Below, piece after piece: positions 1-4,811 of a stretch of DNA of 7,678 bases; within the stretch, counting starts at the first letter, position 1, and every line of letters starts with the position of its first letter. The translations under genes and the position numbers were made by a program. Origin of the DNA: Candidatus Woesearchaeota archaeon (lineage in GTDB: Archaea; Nanobdellota; Nanobdellia; Woesearchaeales; GW2011-AR9); contig JACOZM010000032.1 in assembly GCA_016181345.1 (NCBI GenBank), forward strand, positions 1-7,678, given 5' to 3'. The notes under the pieces were generated by a model that worked only from the letters and a program-made list of their open reading frames with translations, was not told the origin of the DNA and ran no database searches.

Positions 1-628
1 GATCAACAAGTAATTTTAACGCTGGACCTTGACCTCTTCCTGCGGACCTTACTTTAAAACTTCCCGCGGCTTTTACCGAAGCAGTTAAAGCTCTTGAAAG
101 ATTTATCCCATAAAACCAGTCTAATTTATGCCGTGTTTCTCCAGCATAAGCTTGTCCCCAGTCTAGATGGTGCATTTTATGATCATAAGCTTCAATGAGG
201 TCTTCTGTTGTTAAGGTAGAAAACTTCATTCGATTGGCATCTTTCTTTTTACAGGTAAAGCGGACAACGTTTAGTCCGATCACTTCTCCTTCAACATCGT
301 AATCTGTTGCAATCGTAAATTCATCACATTTTTTTGCTAATGTAGAAATCGTATCAATGTAATCTTTTATGTATTTTAAATCTTTAGAATCCTTGTCTGA
401 TGATTCCCATTTAATTTCAAAAACAGGATACGTCCATCCTTTTTTTTTCTCTTCAACTAGTCCATAAAGATGTCCTACTGCAGACGTTACAATAATTTCT
501 TTATTATTATGGGTTAATTCGTAGTATGATGACTGCTTTGATCTGCTTTGTACTGCTTTTTTATCAGCTAAAGCTTCAGCAATTTTCTTTGCCGAACTTG
601 GCTTCTCAGTGATGATTAATTCTACCAT
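1..628 (-). CDS. topA: DNA topoisomerase I (type IA), N-terminal part, cut by window edge
   Basis: Type IA topoisomerases relax negatively supercoiled DNA by cutting one strand and passing the other through the break. Reading the minus strand from the ATG at 628-626 gives 209 open codons with no stop before the edge. The protein opens with a TOPRIM domain: LIITEKPSSAKKIAEAL at residues 4-20, with the TEKPS glutamate-lysine pair at E8-K9, then SAVGHLYGL near residue 54, and the metal-binding TDYDVEGE motif with D109, D111 and E113. After it come GINLSRAL (R179) and SAGRGQGPAL (residues 195-204), the conserved start of the cleavage domain. The active-site tyrosine and any zinc fingers lie beyond the edge. 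Position 199 is Gly where the family usually has Val (SAGRVQ). No SD precedes the start. A weak TATA-like ATATTAA lies at 662-668, and a better one at 738-750 would give a longer leader. The family call is firm; the start is likely. Confidence 0.95.
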   Translation of the reverse strand, partial: MVELIITEKPSSAKKIAEALADKKAVQSRSKQSSYYELTHNNKEIIVTSAVGHLYGLVEEKKKGWTYPVFEIKWESSDKDSKDLKYIKDYIDTISTLAKKCDEFTIATDYDVEGEVIGLNVVRFTCKKKDANRMKFSTLTTEDLIEAYDHKMHHLDWGQAYAGETRHKLDWFYGINLSRALTASVKAAGSFKVRSAGRGQGPALKLLVD

Positions 629-737
629 TTATTTTCTAAGCTACGTTGATAACTATGAACTTAATATTCTTAACTCGGTACTCAAACGTTATACACTGGA
701 ATCATTTTTCTATCTAACTTTGTTGCCTATTTTGTAG

Positions 738-793
738 AATATACTAAAATGCCATGGATCCCGAACAAATAATGGCATTTTAGATATATAAAA
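738..793. promoter_or_regulatory. Symmetric divergent promoter: inverted repeat with a TATA-like box on each arm
   Basis: A perfect 12-base inverted repeat (CTAAAATGCCAT at 744-755, ATGGCATTTTAG at 772-783) surrounds a 16-base spacer. Both arms run outward into TATA-like sequence: AGTATATT on the minus strand towards topA, and AGATATATAAAA on the plus strand towards the radical SAM gene. With one bulged base the arms pair for about four more positions. In archaea the factor-B element lies just upstream of TATA, so the repeat would sit beside both promoters. That suits a dimeric regulator or a mirror-image promoter pair. The repeat is directly visible; its role is inferred. Confidence 0.5.
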
Positions 794-828
794 TTAGCAA
801 CTAAGTGTTGATATCTTGCGAATTTTAG

Positions 829-838
829 TATATATAAA
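829..838 (+). promoter_or_regulatory. TATA box, probable promoter of the radical SAM leader
   Basis: TATATATAAA lies at 829-838, preceded by ATTTTAG, the same lead-in as at the upstream TATA at 785-793. Archaeal transcription usually begins about 25 bases after the TATA centre, which puts the start near 858-860. That falls inside a 13-base palindrome at 852-864 (CTTTAG, one base, CTAAAG), which may be an operator covering the start site. The SD of the 24-codon ORF at 868 follows within about 10 bases. Confidence 0.5.
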
Positions 839-868
839 AACCTTTGGATATCTTTAGTCTAAAGCTTA

Positions 869-907
869 GGTGAGAAAAATGGAGTTATATACTCTTATTT
901 TTTCACC
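869..907 (+). promoter_or_regulatory. Long hairpin in the leader of the radical SAM gene
   Basis: Arms 869-885 and 891-907 pair at 15 of 17 positions, counting two G-U pairs, around a TATAT loop. The mismatches are 879/897 and 880/896. The 5' arm begins with the GGTGA of an SD and carries the ATG of a 24-codon ORF (879), so folding would hide that ORF's translation start. AGGAGGG at 911-917, just after the 3' arm, is a near-perfect SD with no start codon at the right distance. The layout suggests a translation-control leader; this is inferred from pairing alone. Confidence 0.45.
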
Positions 908-953
908 AAAAGGAGGGATAGTTTTAAGAAATAGATCTAAAAATGACTATTAG
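879..953 (+). CDS. Candidate 24-residue leader peptide upstream of the radical SAM gene
   Basis: ATG at 879 opens 24 codons ending in TAG at 951-953. The peptide starts MELYTLIFSPKGG and ends NRSKNDY: a short hydrophobic stretch, then a PKGG turn, then a basic tail. Support comes from its position. AGGTGA at 868-873 is a good SD with five bases to the ATG, and a TATA box at 829-838 predicts a transcript start just before that SD. The ORF lies within a long hairpin and ends 45 bases before the radical SAM start. It could be a regulatory leader peptide, a small protein, or a peptide substrate of the neighbouring enzyme. It has no cysteine, and the radical SAM protein shows no SPASM domain, so the substrate idea is weak. 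An ORF this short can arise by chance, so confidence is modest. Confidence 0.35.
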   Translation: MELYTLIFSPKGGIVLRNRSKNDY

Positions 954-998
954 ATTAAACTCATAGATTAAAAATAGGAGATGAAAAATTAAGAAAAA

Positions 999-2366
999 AT
1001 GAAAAAAATCCTTTTAGTTTATTTACCATTTTGTACTCCCGCTTCTCCTCCCTATTCATTAACCTCATTATATTCGTTTTTAACAGCAAATTCTAAACAT
1101 AGCATTAAGGTCTTAGACCTCAATCTCCAATTTCACCAATTAAAATTTCCAGCTTACCAAAAATATTACCAAACCAAGGAATGGGATAATTATGAGTTCA
1201 CAACAAAGGAATATCAGCAGATCACAGAAAAGACCTATTCTGAAAATAATAAAAAAGTTCTTCATGGAGAAAAACCAGATTTTTTTTCGGAATTATTAAG
1301 ACAGATTACAGAACAAAAACCAGATCTTCTTGCTTTTAGCGTAGTCTATTCCAGCCAAGCTTTTTATGCCTATTCATTTTTAGAAGAAATTAACAGACTA
1401 AAAGAAGAAAGAAAGATCAATGTTACAACCATCATTGGCGGTCCAGCAGTAAATGAAAAATTAATTCCACTAGCCGACAAATTTCTTAAAAATGAGGTTG
1501 AATTTCTTCAATTTATCGAAGGAAAGACTATTGATCACTCTTCGTTAAATTTTTCCTTTCCATTAGATTTTTCTATCTATAACCTAAATGCTTACTTTAC
1601 TCCTCACCCCGTCATACCTCTAAAAACGTCAACGACATGCTATTACAAACAATGTACGTTCTGCACTCATTATGCTAACGTTCCCTATATGGAATATTCC
1701 CTAGAGCCTATCTATCAGACAATTGTGAAGTCTCAGCAAAAACATTTTTTTCTGATTGATGATATGATTCCATCTCAACGGTTATTAGCATTAGCCAAAG
1801 TATTAAAACCATTAAACATCAAATGGGCTTGCCAATTAAGGCCAACGAAAGACTTTACATATTCTCTTCTTAAAACATTGTATGAATCCGGACTAGTTGC
1901 TGTTATCTGGGGTGTAGAATCAGGATCGCAGAGAGTCTTAAACCTGATGAAAAAAGGGACAAAGAAAGAAGAGGTTATCCAAGTGTTGAAGGATTCACAT
2001 CAAGCTGGAATTAAAAATGTAACTTATATCATGTTTGGCTTTCCAACAGAAACAAAAGAAGAATTTCTGGAAACAATTGGTCTTCTGAAAGATAACCAGG
2101 AGTGCATAGATCTTATTTCAACATCTATTTTTGGATTACAGCAAGGAGCTCCGATACTTAAAAATCCAGAAGAATATAGTATCATTCAGATTACTGAAGT
2201 AGAAAGAACAGTATTGGATAAAAAAATAACTTATAATGTAAGTTCCGGATTAACTAAAGAAGAAGCAACTCTTCTTCGTAAGCGCTACAAAAAGACTATC
2301 GAGAACATCAATAAATACCCTAAGACAATGAACTTTTTTAAGGAACATCTGTTGTGTTTGAATTGA
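999..2366 (+). CDS. Radical SAM protein with B12-binding-like N-terminal domain
   Basis: This 455-residue protein should use a [4Fe-4S] cluster to cleave S-adenosylmethionine and start a radical reaction; the substrate is unknown. Residues 1-165 look like the Rossmann-type domain of B12-dependent radical SAM enzymes: KKILLVYLP at 2-10, LAFSVVYSSQ at 111-120, and TTIIGGPAVNE at 143-153. The DxHxxG histidine that binds cobalamin from below is not visible, so B12 may bind without it or not at all. The radical SAM core (about 200-400) has cluster cysteines C214, C219 and C222 in CYYKQCTFC, a CX4CX2C spacing rather than the usual CX3CX2C. WGVESGS (305-311) is the SAM-contact motif of the MiaB/Elp3-like group, and MFGFPTET (345-352) fits the same barrel. 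No cysteine-rich SPASM domain follows. The start is fixed by an in-frame stop at 990-992. The nearest SD-like AGGAG (976-980) is 18 bases away, farther than usual. Confidence 0.88.
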   Translation: MKKILLVYLPFCTPASPPYSLTSLYSFLTANSKHSIKVLDLNLQFHQLKFPAYQKYYQTKEWDNYEFTTKEYQQITEKTYSENNKKVLHGEKPDFFSELLRQITEQKPDLLAFSVVYSSQAFYAYSFLEEINRLKEERKINVTTIIGGPAVNEKLIPLADKFLKNEVEFLQFIEGKTIDHSSLNFSFPLDFSIYNLNAYFTPHPVIPLKTSTTCYYKQCTFCTHYANVPYMEYSLEPIYQTIVKSQQKHFFLIDDMIPSQRLLALAKVLKPLNIKWACQLRPTKDFTYSLLKTLYESGLVAVIWGVESGSQRVLNLMKKGTKKEEVIQVLKDSHQAGIKNVTYIMFGFPTETKEEFLETIGLLKDNQECIDLISTSIFGLQQGAPILKNPEEYSIIQITEVERTVLDKKITYNVSSGLTKEEATLLRKRYKKTIENINKYPKTMNFFKEHLLCLN

Positions 2367-2377
2367 AAGGATTTCGA

Positions 2378-3364
2378 TCACTTTGTAAGTAAACGTTTTC
2401 CAATTGGAAAATAATTTAATTTTATTTCTCTTGTTACTTCAAAGATATAATAATCATTGATAGCTGTAGGATACTTATTCCGTATTTCTAATAAGATTTC
2501 ATAGAACTGATCTTCATTTTTAACTTCAGCTTCAATTTCAATTTCCCATTCGCCAAGAATTTTTACTACATAGGTTACATTAGAAAAAGAAGAAATAAAA
2601 GTCATTATTTCTATTTCTATCTCTTGGGAATGAGGATAAAGATATAAAGCTGCTTTCACATGTTTATATCCTAACCTTTGAATGTGAAGTTTTGTCCTAT
2701 ATGCCTGAATGATTCCCTCTCTCTCAAGCCGGCTTATCCTGGATTTTACCGTATGGTAATTGACTCCTAGTTTTTGCCCAATTTCTTGGTTACTTCTTCG
2801 GCAATTTTCTGATAATTCTATTAATAGTTTAATATCGACATTATCGATCTTTCTTATTTCTGGTCCATAACCATAATATGCTATAGTTTTAAGCTCTCTT
2901 TTCTTATTTAAGAGATAATCCTTCGGGTAGTGAAGATTGACAATAGACATAGACAAATTATATTTTATTAATTTCTCTCCCAAGTATTCCTTGACAGATC
3001 TGAACAGCATATCAAATTCAATATAATCCTTGGCTACAAATACAATTTCAAAATCCCATATACCTGTTATGCTGACTAACCAAAGGATAGAATGATCTTT
3101 ATTTAAGTGCTCAACTATTTCTTTAACGTCTTTTGAAGTAACTCTACCTAAGCGGATATACGCTCGAAAAGTAAAATATCCTAATTTATGGATATCAATG
3201 ACAGCAACATATTTTTCGATAACACCTGATTCCTGAAGCTTTTTTAGTTTATAATGAATATTTTGTTTTGAAAGATGAAGCTTTTTATTTAATTCTGAAA
3301 GACTGATCCTCGCATTATAATCTAGAAGATACAATAGTTGAGTCTGTTTAGCATCTAGTTTCAT
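2378..3364 (-). CDS. Tandem Lrp/AsnC-family transcription regulator (two HTH-RAM units)
   Basis: Lrp/AsnC proteins bind DNA through an N-terminal helix-turn-helix (HTH) and sense small molecules, often amino acids, through a RAM domain. A usual member is about 150 residues. This one is 328 because the unit is doubled. The first HTH covers about residues 3-50 (recognition part LSKQNIHYKLKKLQESGVI, 31-49) and the second about 173-220 (VNYHTVKSRISRLEREGII, 201-219), exactly 170 residues apart. Each RAM half carries a matching strand, LVSITGIWDFEIVFVAKD (96-113) and VVKILGEWEIEIEAEVKN (266-283), again offset by 170, with G101/W103 and G271/W273 aligned. The chain therefore resembles a covalent Lrp dimer. 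The ATG has an SD (AGGAA at 3371-3375, six bases upstream). A structured element lies in the upstream DNA (3400-3498). The gene converges on the radical SAM gene with 11 bases between stops. Ligand and targets are unknown. Confidence 0.9.
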   Translation of the reverse strand: MKLDAKQTQLLYLLDYNARISLSELNKKLHLSKQNIHYKLKKLQESGVIEKYVAVIDIHKLGYFTFRAYIRLGRVTSKDVKEIVEHLNKDHSILWLVSITGIWDFEIVFVAKDYIEFDMLFRSVKEYLGEKLIKYNLSMSIVNLHYPKDYLLNKKRELKTIAYYGYGPEIRKIDNVDIKLLIELSENCRRSNQEIGQKLGVNYHTVKSRISRLEREGIIQAYRTKLHIQRLGYKHVKAALYLYPHSQEIEIEIMTFISSFSNVTYVVKILGEWEIEIEAEVKNEDQFYEILLEIRNKYPTAINDYYIFEVTREIKLNYFPIGKRLLTK

Positions 3365-3370
3365 GGTTTA

Positions 3371-3375
3371 TTCCT
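3371..3375 (-). promoter_or_regulatory. Ribosome binding site of the Lrp-like gene
   Basis: The minus strand reads AGGAA six bases before the ATG at 3364. This supports that start and implies a leader RNA, unlike the leaderless genes elsewhere in the window. No TATA box lies at the 25-base leaderless distance. Confidence 0.55.
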
Positions 3376-3399
3376 GGAAGACGGCCTATGTTTTTCATT

Positions 3400-3459
3400 T
3401 CTTAACTGGGTCTGATACCCCGTTGTTCTGCAACGATATAATTCTGTTCCCAGTTAAGA
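3400..3459. ncRNA. Candidate structured RNA element: closed 11-bp helix with internal hairpin
   Basis: TCTTAACTGGG (3400-3410) pairs perfectly over 11 bases with CCCAGTTAAGA (3449-3459). Inside, CGTTG and CAACG (3421-3425, 3431-3435) form a second helix with a TTCTG loop. Between the helices lie unpaired stretches of 10 bases (3411-3420) and 13 bases (3436-3448), a pocket-like internal loop. Two bases later a strong hairpin follows (3462-3498). On the plus strand this would be a small RNA ending in a terminator; on the minus strand it would be part of the leader of the Lrp-like gene. It matches no RNA family I recognise. It lacks an obvious ACA box after the lower stem, so an H/ACA guide RNA is not supported. 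Confidence 0.4.
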
Positions 3460-3461
3460 TT

Positions 3462-3498
3462 AAAAATACCCCGCAGCTCTGCTGCGGTTGGGATTTTT
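3462..3498. terminator. GC-rich hairpin with T-tract, terminator-like on both strands
   Basis: CCGCAGC (3471-3477) pairs with GCTGCGG (3481-3487) around a three-base loop. CC at 3469-3470 pairs with GG at 3490-3491 past a TT bulge, and AAAAAT (3462-3467) pairs with ATTTTT (3493-3498). On the plus strand the stem ends in TTTTTATT; on the minus strand in TATTTTTAAT. It lies between two divergent genes, where neither needs a terminator. This suggests it ends a separate transcript, most simply one covering 3400-3459 on the plus strand, or belongs to a folded leader. Confidence 0.5.
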
Positions 3499-3667
3499 AT
3501 TAGTTATATCTACTGAAAACTTCTAACCTAAATAAAAATATTTTTTTATTCTAAAATAACTCTAATTTATAACACTTATGGTTATTTAATTAAATTAATG
3601 ACAATATTTTAATAGATAGAATATAAATGACTAAAAAGTTCTAATATTAAAAAATTATACCCCGTAA
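3499..3667. other. AT-rich spacer with no recognised feature
   Basis: This stretch continues the gene-free region that begins at 3365. It is almost wholly A and T, with no supported ORF, hairpin or repeat. Any promoter for a minus-strand leader of the Lrp-like gene should lie at its left end. TATA-like sequence occurs around 3500-3540, but none is distinctive enough to choose. Confidence 0.5.
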
Positions 3668-3677
3668 CATTTTTATA
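3668..3677 (+). promoter_or_regulatory. TATA box of the small gene at 3699
   Basis: CATTTTTATAG spans about 3668-3677, centred about 26 bases before the ATG at 3699. With no SD before that ATG, this fits a transcript that starts at or next to the start codon. It also argues against the upstream in-frame GTG at 3678, which would lie before the predicted transcript start. Confidence 0.5.
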
Positions 3678-3698
3678 GTGTTTTTCTTTACGTGTCCT

Positions 3699-3932
3699 AT
3701 GGTGAAAAAAATAACTAATTTGAGAAATAGCGGAGTTAAAATAGGTCAACTTGATGTTGATATTATAACTCAGGTAAGAAATAATCCAGGTTCAGAAACA
3801 ATGGTAGCCAATTTAGGTCAAGGGATATCAGAGCACGTCCATGGAAAATCCTTATACTTTGTATCTAATGCAAATCTAAAAAAAAAAAAAAAAAAGCATA
3901 AAATAAAGCATCCAGCTTTTTTTGTTAAATAG
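3699..3932 (+). CDS. Small unrecognised protein with poly-lysine tail from an A-homopolymer
   Basis: I do not recognise this 77-residue protein. It starts MVKKITNLRNSGVK. The middle, roughly residues 15-57, has ordinary protein composition (GQLDVDIITQVRNNPGSET, then NLGQGISEHVHGKSLYFVSN). The tail is six lysines followed by HKIKHPAFFVK, encoded largely by an 18-A run at 3878-3895. The frame could extend seven codons upstream to a GTG at 3678, but a TATA box centred about 26 bases before the ATG favours 3699 and a leaderless transcript. A one-base change in the A-run ends the protein almost at once in either other frame, so the C-terminus depends on run length. No signal peptide or membrane segment is visible. 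It could be a real small gene, or a gene whose 3' part has decayed. The next gene downstream is the SRP RNA. Confidence 0.5.
   Translation: MVKKITNLRNSGVKIGQLDVDIITQVRNNPGSETMVANLGQGISEHVHGKSLYFVSNANLKKKKKKHKIKHPAFFVK
3878..3895. repeat. 18-base A homopolymer inside a coding region
   Basis: Eighteen consecutive A bases lie in the 3' part of the small gene at 3699. The read length sets the frame of everything after it: this length gives 17 further residues after the lysines began, whereas one base fewer or more gives a stop within about four codons. Such runs are prone to polymerase slippage and also to assembly error. Confidence 0.9.
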
Positions 3933-3939
3933 AGCTGGA
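3911..3939 (+). terminator. Hairpin over the stop codon of the small gene
   Basis: TCCAGCT (3911-3917) and AGCTGGA (3933-3939) are perfect complements around a 15-base loop that contains TTTTTT and the stop codon at 3930-3932. The arms lack a T-tract on their 3' side. It may act as a transcript-end structure separating this gene from the SRP RNA promoter, but the evidence is only the pairing. Confidence 0.3.
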
Positions 3940-4040
3940 CTAAAGTTCGATTAGAATTAGCAGTTAAGAGTAGGATCAATGTGGTGATTTTGAATAGGAT
4001 ATCTCTAAATTCTCCAAGGAAGGATTAATTTTTACAAACA

Positions 4041-4048
4041 TTTAAATA
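4041..4048 (+). promoter_or_regulatory. TATA box of the SRP RNA gene
   Basis: TTTAAATA matches the archaeal TATA consensus. Counting about 25 bases from its centre puts the transcript start near 4070, where the base-paired 5' end of the SRP RNA begins. The two independent estimates agree. Confidence 0.75.
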
Positions 4049-4068
4049 AAATTATCTATAAATAGATA

Positions 4069-4360
4069 AAAAACTTAGGGTAAGCTAGACTGGCGCGCTA
4101 GCCCTGCGCTGTCACCGTGAACGGGCTTTACACGGAGTCGAAGCCCGAAGAAGGACCAGATTGGTTTTTTTGGTCCTGGATGCCTTTGCTGACGGTCTGT
4201 CCTTTGGGATGGTCGTGCTGGGAATCTGGTCAGGGCCGGAAGGCAGCAGCCATAACTTGTATGCACCATGTTCAGGGGGTTGCAGGCTCGAGAAGCTTTC
4301 AGGATTAAGCCAAGGAAGCTGGTTTGGATCGACCGCTGGGCGTGCCCCTAATAGTTTTTA
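4069..4360 (+). ncRNA. SRP RNA (archaeal 7S RNA)
   Basis: This RNA is the scaffold of the particle that brings ribosomes making membrane and secreted proteins to the membrane. The signature is helix 8: GGTCAGGGCC at 4228-4237, the GGAA tetraloop at 4238-4241, and GGCAGCAGCC at 4242-4251, the SRP54-binding site. The ends close as helix 1: AAAACTTAGGG near 4070-4080 pairs with CCCTA (4346-4350) and AGTTTTT (4353-4359), with a two-base bulge. This is the archaeal arrangement. The Alu part holds a hairpin with arms 4122-4128 and 4141-4147. Helix 5 pairs about 4155-4183 with 4295-4323 through several internal loops. The region is much richer in G and C than its surroundings, as expected of a structural RNA. 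Helix 6 (about 4192-4216) closes on a TTTG loop rather than the usual GGAG-type loop. Open frames across this region on either strand are incidental. Identity is firm; each end may be off by a few bases. Confidence 0.93.
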
Positions 4361-4367
4361 GTTTAGA

Positions 4368-4374
4368 TTTTTTT
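4368..4374 (+). terminator. T-tract terminator of the SRP RNA
   Basis: Seven T bases begin eight bases after the closing helix of the SRP RNA, and a second run of five follows at 4397-4401. Archaeal RNA polymerase commonly stops at such T-tracts. The next gene, DUF192, faces the other way and ends at 4449. Confidence 0.6.
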
Positions 4375-4448
4375 ACTTAGATTTACCTTAGTCTTATTTT
4401 TATCTCAATGCAATCCAATAACATTATGATTAACAAAAATAGAAAATG

Positions 4449-4781
4449 TTAAAATAAAATTTTATCTCCCACGTTTATCTTCAATTTTTTATTTATTATG
4501 CCCAGCTCTATAACATATTTTCCTTTCTTAACTGAATTCCAAACAGTAAAAGGCCAAAAATTTCTCTTCCTCTCTACAACTTTCTTATTCTTATCTAAAA
4601 CGAATACATCTATCGGATAAAAGACAAAGAACATATGCAATGAAATCTTCCGTTCTTCAGGGAATTCCATCACTAGATTTTGCTTATTCCTGAACATTAA
4701 TCCTCTAGCTTGAGAAAAAATAGTCTTGCAATACCTTTCTTCCTCTGAGATGATAGTGTTCGTTGTTATATTTCTGATCAT
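4449..4781 (-). CDS. DUF192 family protein
   Basis: This 110-residue protein matches the DUF192 (COG1430) family, whose biochemical role is not established. Family landmarks appear in order: ARGLMFR at residues 25-31; the core LHMFFVFYPIDVFVLDKNKKVV at 48-69, corresponding to the family's pattern of a methionine, then a PLD-like turn, then a strand ending in D; VIELG at 90-94; and NVGDKILF at 103-110, corresponding to the closing GD turn. Many bacterial members are secreted, but this one has no signal peptide and should be cytoplasmic. No SD precedes the ATG. A TATA-like TTTTTATAAC at about 4799-4809, 25 bases upstream, suggests its own leaderless transcript. The next gene upstream on the same strand ends 30 bases before this start, so read-through from it is also possible. 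Confidence 0.85.
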   Translation of the reverse strand: MIRNITTNTIISEEERYCKTIFSQARGLMFRNKQNLVMEFPEERKISLHMFFVFYPIDVFVLDKNKKVVERKRNFWPFTVWNSVKKGKYVIELGIINKKLKINVGDKILF

Positions 4782-4798
4782 CTATGAGGGATAATTTT

Positions 4799-4809
4799 CC
4801 GTTATAAAA
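4799..4809 (-). promoter_or_regulatory. TATA box of the DUF192 gene
   Basis: The minus strand reads ATTTTTATAACG with its centre about 25 bases before the ATG at 4781. It lies in the 30-base gap between the two minus-strand genes, at the edge of the upstream stop codon. This spacing fits a leaderless transcript. Confidence 0.5.
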
Positions 4810-4811
4810 AT

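Noticed and set aside
943..966. Seven-codon ORF (MTIRLNS) after the AGGAGGG sequence
   Set aside because: The SD is about 25 bases away, too far to serve it, and an ORF of this length has no weight on its own.
3400..3498. tRNA, H/ACA guide RNA or C/D box RNA as an explanation for the structured element
   Set aside because: There is no cloverleaf or TTCGA arm, no ACA at the expected position after the lower stem, and no paired C and D boxes.
3678..3698. GTG at 3678 as the start of the small gene
   Set aside because: No SD precedes it, and the TATA box at 3668-3677 predicts a transcript start downstream of it, next to the ATG at 3699.
4075..4361. Three open frames of 63-66 codons on both strands, some with plausible ATG starts
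   Set aside because: They lie wholly within the SRP RNA gene, whose helix 8, helix 5 and end-closing helix explain the sequence; the translations have no family signature.
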